DNA of 7,570 nt from Chloroflexota bacterium. Its GTDB lineage: Bacteria > Chloroflexota > Dehalococcoidia > Lucifugimonadales > UBA1127. The stretch spans positions 620 to 8,189 of the forward strand of contig JAPPNT010000109.1 of NCBI GenBank assembly GCA_028873745.1, read 5' to 3'. A program made the translations under genes and the position numbers. Position 1 is the first letter of the stretch. Every line of letters begins with the position of its first letter. Below are positions 1 through 7,278 of this stretch, one piece after another. Under the pieces are notes generated by a model, which saw nothing but the letters and a program-made list of their open reading frames with translations, made no database searches and was not told where the DNA came from.

Positions 1-1373
1 TCTACAACGAGGACATCCCGACCGACACTCGCGCCGCTTTCACCTTCCGCTTCCCCGACTCTGACGGAGGCTGGCGCGAGGAGCCGATGACCGTCACTGC
101 GCTGGACGATTCGACGGTCCGTATGGTGCTGCCCACGCCCTTCGCCCCCTTTCTCCGCTCCATGGGCACCGCCATCTACCCCGAGCACATCCTCGCCCCC
201 CACGTGGACGCAGGGACCTTCTCCGACGTCTGGGACATCGAGACCGACCCGGCGGAGGTCATCGGCACGGGACCCTTCACCATCGAGTCCTACACCCCGG
301 AGGACAGCCTCGTTCTCCGCCGCAACCCCGGCTACTGGCTCACGGACGCCGATGGCAACCGTCTTCCCTACCTTGACACCGTCACCATGGACTTCGTCGA
401 GACGCTGGAGGACGAGTTTGAGGCCTTCCAGGCCGGGCAAGCCGACGTCCACGGCGTCCTGGGCGAGGAGTTCGCCACCCTGGAGCCCTTGCAGGAAGAG
501 GGCAACTTCACCATCCACAAGCGCGGCCCCGGTTTTGGCACCACGTTCCTCTCGTTCAACGTGAACCCCGGCGCGAATCCTGACACCGGCGCGCCGCTGG
601 TCGCCCCGGAGAAGCTCGCGTGGTTCACCAACGCCGACTTCCGTCGCGCCGCCGCCCACAGCATCGACAAGCAGCGCATTGTTGAAGAGACCCTGCACGG
701 CCTCGGCTATCCCCAGTGGTCATCCATCAGCCCCGCCACCGGAGACTTCCACAACCCCGGCGTCGTGAAGTACAGGTACGACCTCGATGAGGCGAACGAT
801 ATCCTCGACGATCTCGGCTGGGTGGACACCGACGGCGACGGCATCCGTGAGGACGCTGGCGGGGTCCCCATCGAGTTCAAGCTGGTCACCAACGGCGTCA
901 GCAACGAGGTCCGCGGTCAGGTGACCAAGATCATCGCGGAGGGGCTCCGTAGCGTCGGCATCGGCGCCGCGTACGAGCCAATCGAGTTCGGCGAGCTCGT
1001 CACCCAGCTCACGTCCACGTACGACTGGGAGACGATGGTCATTGGCTTCACCGGCGGCCCGGACCCGTACTCCGGCATCGGCTTCTGGCACAGCAGTGAG
1101 GCCCTGCACCTGTGGAACCCCAACCAGGAATCGCCTGCCACCGAGTGGGAGGCCGAGATCGATTCTCTCTACATTCAGGCCAGCCAGGAGTTGGATCACG
1201 GCGAGCGAGTCAAGCTCTACCACCGCGCCCAGGCGATTGCCGCGGAAAACGCACCCCTCATCTACACGGCCCTGTCTGAGCGGCTGAGCGCAGTCAGAAA
1301 CGTCTTCGGCAACACCACGCCCACCCTGTACGGCATCTGGGACGTCCGCTACCTTTACCGCACCGACGTCTAA
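1..1373 (+). CDS. ABC transporter solute-binding protein, family 5 (oligopeptide/dipeptide type), 5'-truncated
   Basis: This is an extracytoplasmic binding protein that would capture a peptide or similar solute and deliver it to an ABC importer. The frame is open from base 3, so the gene enters from outside; the ATG at 87 is internal. About 456 residues are visible, against roughly 500-650 for the family, so the signal peptide and the start of lobe I are missing. Family hallmarks seen are GTGPF followed by LVLRRNPGYW (264 to about 337), the FRRAAAHSIDKQRIV helix (639-683), a GW-DTDGDGIRED loop (819-857) and the C-terminal PTLYGIWDVRYLYRTD. These match the SBP_bac_5 (PF00496) pattern. No permease or ATPase gene follows, so it is either the last gene of its operon or a stand-alone binding protein. 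Family assignment is firm. The substrate cannot be read from the sequence, and peptides, nickel complexes or sugars are all known in this family. Confidence 0.93.
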   Translation, partial: YNEDIPTDTRAAFTFRFPDSDGGWREEPMTVTALDDSTVRMVLPTPFAPFLRSMGTAIYPEHILAPHVDAGTFSDVWDIETDPAEVIGTGPFTIESYTPEDSLVLRRNPGYWLTDADGNRLPYLDTVTMDFVETLEDEFEAFQAGQADVHGVLGEEFATLEPLQEEGNFTIHKRGPGFGTTFLSFNVNPGANPDTGAPLVAPEKLAWFTNADFRRAAAHSIDKQRIVEETLHGLGYPQWSSISPATGDFHNPGVVKYRYDLDEANDILDDLGWVDTDGDGIREDAGGVPIEFKLVTNGVSNEVRGQVTKIIAEGLRSVGIGAAYEPIEFGELVTQLTSTYDWETMVIGFTGGPDPYSGIGFWHSSEALHLWNPNQESPATEWEAEIDSLYIQASQELDHGERVKLYHRAQAIAAENAPLIYTALSERLSAVRNVFGNTTPTLYGIWDVRYLYRTDV

Positions 1374-1440
1374 AGGCGCCGTCAGCAGGCCGGGCAGTCA
1401 ATTGAGACCCGTCGCGGTGCTCAGCCCTCCGCGTCATGAT

Positions 1441-1450
1441 TTGACGTCAA
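1441..1450. promoter_or_regulatory. 10-bp perfect palindrome TTGACGTCAA
   Basis: TTGACGTCAA is its own reverse complement. It lies 162 bases before the RND start, at the upstream edge of the AT-richer island. It could be an operator or an upstream activator site for the RND promoter. Its left half (TTGACG) also resembles a -35 box, and a good -10-like TATGAT lies at 1461-1466, but the 14-bp spacing is too short for a normal sigma-70 promoter. The palindrome is seen directly; a regulatory role is inferred from position only. Confidence 0.4.
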
Positions 1451-1475
1451 CTTACCGCATTATGATTTCGAATGC

Positions 1476-1507
1476 TTGACACACCACAATCGTAATGGTG
1501 TTACCAT
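1476..1507 (+). promoter_or_regulatory. Predicted promoter of the RND efflux gene
   Basis: A perfect -35 hexamer TTGACA lies at 1476-1481. The best -10 match is TACCAT (1502-1507, four of six consensus bases), which leaves a 20-bp spacer. With a standard 17-bp spacer the -10 would be TGTTAC, which is poorer. Over-long 19-20 bp spacers are characteristic of promoters controlled by MerR-family activators, which untwist the DNA between the two boxes, and here a dyad fills the spacer. The long leader (about 100 bases to the start codon) leaves room for further control. The boxes are visible; the regulator type is inference and no regulator gene is in the window. Confidence 0.5.
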
Positions 1508-1515
1508 ATTGGTAA
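1481..1515. promoter_or_regulatory. Two overlapping operator-like dyads over the RND promoter
   Basis: Two perfect inverted repeats share base 1501. The first is ACACCA (1481-1486), nine bases, then TGGTGT (1496-1501). The second is TTACCA (1501-1506), the spacer TAT, then TGGTAA (1510-1515). Together they give four alternating ACCA/TGGT half-sites centred near 1484, 1497, 1504 and 1511. The first dyad sits between the predicted -35 and -10 boxes and the second covers the -10, so a bound dimer would control transcription of the pump gene. Drug pumps are commonly controlled by MerR, TetR, MarR or GntR proteins at such sites. The regulator is unidentified. Confidence 0.5.
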
Positions 1516-1578
1516 GAGTTTCACAAAGTATCACCGCCTAACCATTCCCCCGTTTCAGCCGTTCCCTCGACGGAAAGC

Positions 1579-1603
1579 GCCCCTTGCGGGGGCAGGAAGA
1601 GAG
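1579..1603 (+). promoter_or_regulatory. Ribosome-binding site of the RND gene with adjacent small stem
   Basis: The purine-rich AGGAAGAGAG (1594-1603) ends eight bases before GTG at 1612 and supports that start. Directly upstream, GCCCC (1579-1583) can pair with GGGGC (1589-1593) across a five-base loop, forming a short G/C stem that abuts the binding site. The stem could influence initiation, but it is only five pairs long and may be chance in GC-rich DNA. Confidence 0.5.
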
Positions 1604-1611
1604 TAGCCTAA

Positions 1612-4600
1612 GTGACATTCCTCACGGCAATCGCCTTGCGCCGTCCAACCGTCGCCATCCTCGCCATCATCATCGTCCTCACCTCCGGCATCTTCGCCTA
1701 CCGCTCCATGCAGGTCGAGCTCTTTCCCCAGATCGAGTTCCCTCTCGTCACCGTCTTCATCACCTACCCTTCAGCCGACCCCGAGGCCGTCGTTCGCGAC
1801 GTCACCGGCCCCATCGAGCGCGCCATCGTCGGCGCCGACGGCCTTGAGACCATCCAGTCCAACTCCTCGGAAGGCCGCGCCGCCATTTTCGTGTCGTACC
1901 GCTACGGGACCGACATGGCTGCTGCCGAGACTCATGTACAGAATGCCGTGAGCAGCCTGACATTCCCCCCCAGCGTCGAGGATCCTCTCGTCGGCCGCTT
2001 CAACCCGGAAGAGATCCCGGTAATCCAGTTCGGCGTAGTCTCCGAGCGTCCCCTGCCCGAGGTCCAGGCCCTCGTCGAGGACCTCCTTATCCCGGAGATC
2101 GAGAAGATCGAGGGAGTTTTGAGGGTCGATCTTGACGGCGGTGTGGAGCGCCGAGTGGCCGTCGCGGCCGACCTCGCCAGGATGACCGCCAACGGCGTCA
2201 CCCTTGAGCAGGTGGCGACCGCCCTTCGCGAGAACAACGTCTCTCTGCCCGCCGGCATACTCCCGTCTGACGGCCAGATCATCATCGCCAAGACCACCCA
2301 CTCCCTCGACTCTGTCGACGACGTGCGCAACCTCGTCATCGCCACGAACGACGGCGCCCCCGTCCGTCTCTCCGACGTCGCGACGGTCTCCTTCGGCGAG
2401 GGCCGCCGGACCAGCATCACCCGCGTCAACGGCCGCGACGGCGTGGCCGTCTACGTCACCAAGGAAGCCGAGGCCAACACCCTCGACGTGACGACGGTAG
2501 TCAACGACATCCTGGAAGGCGGCAACGGCCTCCCCGACGACCTCGAGATCATCGTCGTCAACGACCAGGGGCCTGACATCAAGCGTCAGATAGACAACCT
2601 CGTCCGAGAGGGCACGTTCGGCTTCTTGTTCGCCGTATCCGTCGTCTTTGCATTCATGCTGACCATCCGCCCCACCTTCATCCGGGGCATATTCACCACC
2701 ATCCGTCCCACGGTCGTCATCGGTCTCTCCATCCCGCTCAGCGTGTTCACCGGCATCCTGCTGATGTTCTGGCAGGACATGACCCTGAACTTCATGACCC
2801 TAGGCGGTCTCGCCATCTCGGTGGGCCGCGTCGTTGACGACTCCATCGTCGTGCTCGAGAACGTCTACCGCCACATCCAGGGCGGCCGGGAGAGGTGGCG
2901 GGCCGCCCTCGAGGCCACGACCGAGGTGGGGCCGGCCATCTTCGCATCGACGATGACCACGGTCGTTGTCTTCGTGCCCCTCGCCTTCATCGAGGGCCTC
3001 GTGGGTGCCTTCTTCCTCCCCTTCGCGCTCACCGTGACCTTCGCCTTGCTGGCGTCGCTGCTCGTCGCGCTCACCGCCGTCCCCGTGCTTGGCGCGCTCC
3101 TGCTGCGCCCCGGTGACCTCCCGGAGGGCGCCGGCGACGAGGGCGACATCCCCATGCAGGAGACCGCCCTGCAGCGTCTCTACCTCGGCATCCTGCGATG
3201 GGTGCTCGGCCACCGCGCCGTGACGCTTCTGGCGGCCGCCGTCATCACGTTCGGCAGCCTCGGCCTGCTCTCCGTTATCCCCGTCAACCTCTTCGGCGGC
3301 GGCGGCGACCGCTTCCTGCAAATCGAGCTCAGCCTTCCGCCCAGCGCCAACGTCGAGCAGACCCTCGCGGAAACGGAGGCAATCGAGGCCCGTCTCGACG
3401 GCATTTCGAAGGTCTACAGCGCCAGCATCGGCGGGATCGACTTCGACTTTGGCACCGGCCCGGCGGGCCTGCAGCAGGCCAGATTCTTCGCCCTGCTCTC
3501 CGAAGATGCCCCCGAGGACATTTCCGAAACGCTGAGGGAGGAGCTCGCCAAGCCCGGCCAGACGGTCCGCGTCTCCGAGCTCTCCGCGGGCCCGCCCGCC
3601 GGCGGCGTCGAGATCTTCGTGACCGGCCCAAATTATGACGACATTGCCGAGGTCACCCGCGAGCTCGCGGACTCCATCGGCGCCATTGACGGCATCGTCA
3701 ACATGGAGAGCAACGTCACGCAGGCCCGGCCGGAGTTGGCTGTGCAGGTCGACCCGGAGAAAGCGGCCAACATCGGCTTGACCACGGAGCAGGTGGGCAC
3801 CCAGTTGAACAAGTTCCTAATCGGCGAGCAGGTCACGTCCATCGACATCGATGGTGAGTCGGTTGACGTATACCTCTCCGGAGACCTTTTTGCCGCCGGC
3901 GGCGCCCAGGGTCTTGGCGCGCTGCAGATCGTCGGTCCCGGTGGTTCGGCGTCTCTGCTCGAGCTCGCGACTCCCGAGCTCCGCGAGGGCCCCGTCACCA
4001 TCAGCCGCACCGACGGTCAGCGCTCCGCCAGCATCACCGCCGACATCGTCGCTGAGGACACCCAGGCCGTCGGCGTCCTCGTCGACGAACAAATCACCGC
4101 GCTCGATCTGCCCCCGGGCGTCAACGTCGAGAGTGGCGGCATCTTCGCCGACATCGCCGAGGGCTTCCAGGCCATCTTCATCTCAATGGCTGTGGGCATC
4201 GTGCTCGTCTACCTGGTCATGGTCGCCAGCCTCGGTAGCCTCCGAAACCCCTTCGTCATCGTGCTCACGCTGCCTCTGGCCCTCGTCGGCGTCATGGCCT
4301 CCCTCGCCATCACCGACAGGGCCCTCGGCCTCGCCGCGATGATGGGCATCCTGCTCCTGATTGGCATCGTGGTCACCAACGCCATCGTGCTCATCTCCTT
4401 CGTCGAGCAGCAGCGCGCCCGCGGCCTCGCCGTCTACGACGCCCTCATCTCCGGGGCCCGCGTGCGGCTGCGCCCCATCCTCATGACCGCGATCACGACG
4501 AGCTTCGCCCTCCTCCCCCTCGCCGTCGAGTCCGAGGGCGGCGGCATCATCAGCGCCGAGCTCGCGACGGTCGTCATCGGCGGCCTCACCAGCTCCACCG

Positions 4601-4737
4601 TGCTCACCCTGCTGGTGCTGCCCATCGTCTACATGCTCTTCAACGACACCTTCCCGCGCCTCGCCGGCCGCATCCTCCGCCGCGCTCCCACTGCGTCGCC
4701 GTCCATGGCCGCGCCGGAGCCCGCCGCCGACGGCTAG
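1612..4737 (+). CDS. RND-superfamily efflux permease (HAE1/SwrC-like), complete
   Basis: This is a proton-driven membrane exporter of 1041 residues, close to the usual AcrB-type length. It starts at GTG, chosen because a purine-rich binding site precedes it and the protein opens with the family's RRPTVAILAI transmembrane segment 1 (about 11-30). The ELFPQIEFPLVTV motif follows. The first extracytoplasmic porter loop spans about 31-333 and TM2-TM6 about 335-500. TM4 has the proton-relay pair Asp409-Asp410 in GRVVDDSIVVLENV. TM7 is near 537-555, the second porter loop about 560-850 and TM8-TM12 about 854-1020, ending in a Pro/Ala-rich tail. TM10 reads GIVVTNAIVL, with Thr922 where AcrB has Lys940, as recalled for Gram-positive SwrC-type pumps. 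TM2 and TM3 are separated by about 12 extra residues. No adaptor or TolC-like gene adjoins, so it may work alone. The substrate is unknown; drugs, lipids or biosurfactants are known for relatives. Confidence 0.95.
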   Translation: MTFLTAIALRRPTVAILAIIIVLTSGIFAYRSMQVELFPQIEFPLVTVFITYPSADPEAVVRDVTGPIERAIVGADGLETIQSNSSEGRAAIFVSYRYGTDMAAAETHVQNAVSSLTFPPSVEDPLVGRFNPEEIPVIQFGVVSERPLPEVQALVEDLLIPEIEKIEGVLRVDLDGGVERRVAVAADLARMTANGVTLEQVATALRENNVSLPAGILPSDGQIIIAKTTHSLDSVDDVRNLVIATNDGAPVRLSDVATVSFGEGRRTSITRVNGRDGVAVYVTKEAEANTLDVTTVVNDILEGGNGLPDDLEIIVVNDQGPDIKRQIDNLVREGTFGFLFAVSVVFAFMLTIRPTFIRGIFTTIRPTVVIGLSIPLSVFTGILLMFWQDMTLNFMTLGGLAISVGRVVDDSIVVLENVYRHIQGGRERWRAALEATTEVGPAIFASTMTTVVVFVPLAFIEGLVGAFFLPFALTVTFALLASLLVALTAVPVLGALLLRPGDLPEGAGDEGDIPMQETALQRLYLGILRWVLGHRAVTLLAAAVITFGSLGLLSVIPVNLFGGGGDRFLQIELSLPPSANVEQTLAETEAIEARLDGISKVYSASIGGIDFDFGTGPAGLQQARFFALLSEDAPEDISETLREELAKPGQTVRVSELSAGPPAGGVEIFVTGPNYDDIAEVTRELADSIGAIDGIVNMESNVTQARPELAVQVDPEKAANIGLTTEQVGTQLNKFLIGEQVTSIDIDGESVDVYLSGDLFAAGGAQGLGALQIVGPGGSASLLELATPELREGPVTISRTDGQRSASITADIVAEDTQAVGVLVDEQITALDLPPGVNVESGGIFADIAEGFQAIFISMAVGIVLVYLVMVASLGSLRNPFVIVLTLPLALVGVMASLAITDRALGLAAMMGILLLIGIVVTNAIVLISFVEQQRARGLAVYDALISGARVRLRPILMTAITTSFALLPLAVESEGGGIISAELATVVIGGLTSSTVLTLLVLPIVYMLFNDTFPRLAGRILRRAPTASPSMAAPEPAADG

Positions 4738-4759
4738 CCTGCTTCACGCCTGATGCAAG

Positions 4760-4789
4760 GAGCGCCCTCCGTATCGCCGGAGGGCGCTC
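4760..4789. terminator. Strong hairpin, probable shared terminator between convergent genes
   Basis: GAGCGCCCTCCG (4760-4771) pairs perfectly with CGGAGGGCGCTC (4778-4789), a 12-bp G/C-rich stem with a six-base loop. It starts 22 bases after the RND stop and ends 33 bases from the MmpL stop, the usual place for a terminator serving both convergent genes. The plus-strand tail contains only a short T run (ATTTG), and the minus-strand side has none, so it is a poor textbook intrinsic terminator. T-poor hairpin terminators are nevertheless common in high-GC bacteria. The stem is certain; the function is inferred from position. Confidence 0.75.
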
Positions 4790-4822
4790 TCCATTTGTCG
4801 CTCGATATGTCCGCGGGTGTCC

Positions 4823-7237
4823 TCAGTCCCCCTCGACCCGCAGGTCCGGCAGCCAGCGCAGCCATTTCGGCAGGTACCAGTTTCCCCGGCCGAGCACCTC
4901 CATGCTCGCCGGGACCAGGATGGACCGCACCAGTGTCGCGTCCAGCAACACGGCTACCGCCAGCCCGAAGCCCATGAGCTGGTTCACCACCGTGTCGCCC
5001 GACGCAAACGCGCCGAACACCACCACCATGATGAGCGCCGCTCCCGTGATCAGCCCCGCCGTAGACCGCAGCCCGTACGCGACGGCCTCCGTGTTGTTCC
5101 CCGTCTCGTCGTACCGCTCCCGGATGCGGCTCAGCAGGAAGACATGGTAGTCCATCGACAGCCCGAAGAGGATGGTGAACAGAAACAGCGGCAGCCACGC
5201 GTCGATGACGTCCGCCTGCTGGAACCCAAAGATGCTCGCGCCGACGCCCTTCTGGAACACCAGCACCAGCAGCCCGTACGTCGCCCCCACGGACAGCAGG
5301 TTCATGATGATCGCCTTCAGCGGGATGACGATGGACCGGAACACCATCATCAGGATGACAAAGCTCAGCCCCAGCACGAAGACGAAGACGATCGGCGTGT
5401 ACACCCGCACGATGTCGTAGAAGTCCGTCACCTCCGCCGTCAGCCCCGTGACGTACACCTCTGCGTCCACCCCGTCGAACGCCGGCTCGACGATGTCGCT
5501 CCGCAGCCGCCGCATCTCCTCCGCCGCCTCCGGGCTCGCCGGCTTGCCCGGGTACGGCACCGAGAGCAGCGCCAGGTCGCCCGCCGCGTTGACCTCCAGC
5601 GGGTTCGGCGGCACCGGGAACCCCGCGTCCGCCGCCAGCCCCGTCTGCACCCGCTCGATGGCGCCCATGACCGCCGGGTCGCTGATGTTCCCGGACACGA
5701 CGATCTCCGCCGGCGTCAGGAACCCCGCCGGGTTGACCTCGCCGAAGGAGAACTCCTCCTCGAACACCAGGAACGCCTGTTTCGTCTCCGCCTTGTCCGG
5801 GTAGGAGTTGACGTCGTTCAACCCTGTCCTTATGTCCAGATAGAAGGAGGCCAGGACCAGCATGGGCACGCCCACCAGCAGGATGCTGACCACCGGCGCC
5901 TTCGTGACGATGCGCGTGATCGCGTCCCAGAACCCGTGTTCGTTCTCCTCCGGGCTCTTGAGCGAGAACCGCTTTAGGAATCCGATCGATAGGAATTCGA
6001 CCTTGTGCCCCAGCAGCGTCAGCACCGCCGGCAGCAGCGTCAGCGTCGCCGCCATCGTCGCGAGGACGACGATGATCGCCCCCAGCGCCAGCGATTGGTA
6101 GAACGACGCTGGCACGATGAGCAGCCCCAGCAGCGCCAGCACCACCGTCATCCCGCTGAACAGCACCGTCCGGTTCGCCGTGTCGCCCGTGCGTACGACC
6201 GCGTCGTGCGGCGACAGCCCGTGCAGCATCTCCTCCTTGAACCGCGACACGATCACCAGCGAGTAGTCGATCCCCACCGCCAGCCCCAGCATCACCACCA
6301 TGACGGTCACGAAGAAGAGCAGCGGCGACGCCTGCCCGATGACTGCGACGACGGCCAGCGCCATCAGGATCGAGAGGATCGCCAGCCCCAGCGGCAGCAG
6401 CGTCGCCACTACTGCGCCGAAGAGCAGCAGCAGCACCAGCAGCGCCACCGGCACCCCGAACCGCTCGCCCTGCTGCAAGTCCTGCTCGGACAGCTCGTTG
6501 TTCTCGTACGCCGTCGTCGCCGACCCGCCGACGAGCACCCGGAAGCCGTCCGTCCCGTTCAGCTCCTCCATGACGTGCAGCAGCTCCCCGGCGTTGTCCG
6601 TCGCCTCCTCCGAGTCCCCCGCCATCGTGTAGTGCATCAGGACCGTGTTCCGCGCCGGCGAGACCAGAATCGCCAGCAGTTGCTCCGCCCGCACCGGGTC
6701 GCCCAGTTCCGAGAGGACCGCCGCCGCCTGCTCCGGCGATGCCAGCAGCGCGGCCGCAACATCCGCTTGCCCCGCCGCCGCCGCCAGCGCCTGCAGTTGC
6801 TGCATGTCCTCCGCGGAGAACGGCGGCGTGATCCCCAGCGACTGCACCACCGTCGCCCCCTGCAGGAGCTGCTCCGCCTGGTAGTAGTGGTAAAGCACCG
6901 GGCTGTCGGCAAGTCCGCCAGAGATTATCTCCGGGCCAAGCGCAACAATCCTCGCGTGCACCTCGTCCACCTTCGCCCGGAACCCGTCGTCTTCCACGGT
7001 CAGCGACGGTGACTGCACCACGACAATCTCCGCAAGCTTCTGCGGCCCCCGCAGCTTCTCCGCCAGCAACGCGGCGCCCTTCTCCGAGTCGTACTGCCCG
7101 CCGATGCGCAGGTCCGTCGTCGTCGCGCTGTCCAAGAACTCCCCAGCGATACCAAGCGCCGCCACAAGCAAAACGACCCACACGATGATCGTGCGGATCG
7201 GGTGATTGGCACACATACGCGCAAGCGCCCCGGTCAT
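4823..7237 (-). CDS. MMPL-family (MmpL/RND superfamily) transporter, complete
   Basis: This is a predicted proton-driven membrane exporter of 804 residues, within the family's range. The ATG at 7237 is preceded by AGGAAGAG and is followed by the typical NHPIRTIIVWVVLLVAALG first transmembrane helix (about 14-33). An extracytoplasmic domain (about 35-258) begins with DLRIGGQYDSEKGAALL and holds an Ala/Gln/Leu-rich helical stretch (about 115-190). TM2-TM6 start near 260 and contain GIDYSLVIVSRF with Asp324-Tyr325. A cytoplasmic linker and TM7 follow, then a second extracytoplasmic domain (about 480-610). TM8-TM12 contain FGLSMDYHVFLLSRIRERY with Asp696-Tyr697. The two Asp-Tyr pairs match the proton-relay pairs known in mycobacterial MmpL3, and both are intact, so the protein looks functional. 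Family members export lipids, glycolipids, siderophores or drugs; the substrate here cannot be told. It is transcribed alone, convergent to the RND gene. Confidence 0.95.
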   Translation of the reverse strand: MTGALARMCANHPIRTIIVWVVLLVAALGIAGEFLDSATTTDLRIGGQYDSEKGAALLAEKLRGPQKLAEIVVVQSPSLTVEDDGFRAKVDEVHARIVALGPEIISGGLADSPVLYHYYQAEQLLQGATVVQSLGITPPFSAEDMQQLQALAAAAGQADVAAALLASPEQAAAVLSELGDPVRAEQLLAILVSPARNTVLMHYTMAGDSEEATDNAGELLHVMEELNGTDGFRVLVGGSATTAYENNELSEQDLQQGERFGVPVALLVLLLLFGAVVATLLPLGLAILSILMALAVVAVIGQASPLLFFVTVMVVMLGLAVGIDYSLVIVSRFKEEMLHGLSPHDAVVRTGDTANRTVLFSGMTVVLALLGLLIVPASFYQSLALGAIIVVLATMAATLTLLPAVLTLLGHKVEFLSIGFLKRFSLKSPEENEHGFWDAITRIVTKAPVVSILLVGVPMLVLASFYLDIRTGLNDVNSYPDKAETKQAFLVFEEEFSFGEVNPAGFLTPAEIVVSGNISDPAVMGAIERVQTGLAADAGFPVPPNPLEVNAAGDLALLSVPYPGKPASPEAAEEMRRLRSDIVEPAFDGVDAEVYVTGLTAEVTDFYDIVRVYTPIVFVFVLGLSFVILMMVFRSIVIPLKAIIMNLLSVGATYGLLVLVFQKGVGASIFGFQQADVIDAWLPLFLFTILFGLSMDYHVFLLSRIRERYDETGNNTEAVAYGLRSTAGLITGAALIMVVVFGAFASGDTVVNQLMGFGLAVAVLLDATLVRSILVPASMEVLGRGNWYLPKWLRWLPDLRVEGD

Positions 7238-7241
7238 AACG

Positions 7242-7249
7242 CTCTTCCT
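7242..7249 (-). promoter_or_regulatory. Ribosome-binding site of the MmpL gene
   Basis: On the minus strand AGGAAGAG lies four bases before the ATG at 7237. It supports this start over the next in-frame ATG seven codons later, which would cut into the residues before TM1. It lies within an 11-base string, GGCAGGAAGAG, that also precedes the RND gene at 1591-1601. Confidence 0.55.
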
Positions 7250-7278
7250 GCCTTTCTCAGAAATGCCAAATCGTCACC

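Noticed and set aside
87..1373. The binding protein starting at the ATG at 87 as a complete gene
   Set aside because: The frame stays open to the window edge and the upstream codons read as continuing family sequence (YNEDIPTDTRAAFTFRF). The protein would lack a signal peptide if it began at 87.
1413..1433. Terminator after the binding-protein gene (CGCGG and CCGCG, loop of 11)
   Set aside because: The stem is only five pairs with a long loop and no T run; it is indistinguishable from chance in GC-rich DNA.
4817..5977. 386-codon open frame on the plus strand, with a similar 335-codon one at 6005-7012
   Set aside because: The translations are Arg/His/Gln-rich and low in complexity and lie antisense to conserved MmpL coding sequence, so they are composition artefacts.
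4734..7214. 826-codon open frame on the minus strand overlapping the whole MmpL gene
   Set aside because: Its product is Gly/Ala/Arg-rich with no family motifs, whereas the overlapping frame encodes a full MmpL protein. It is an out-of-frame shadow caused by high GC.
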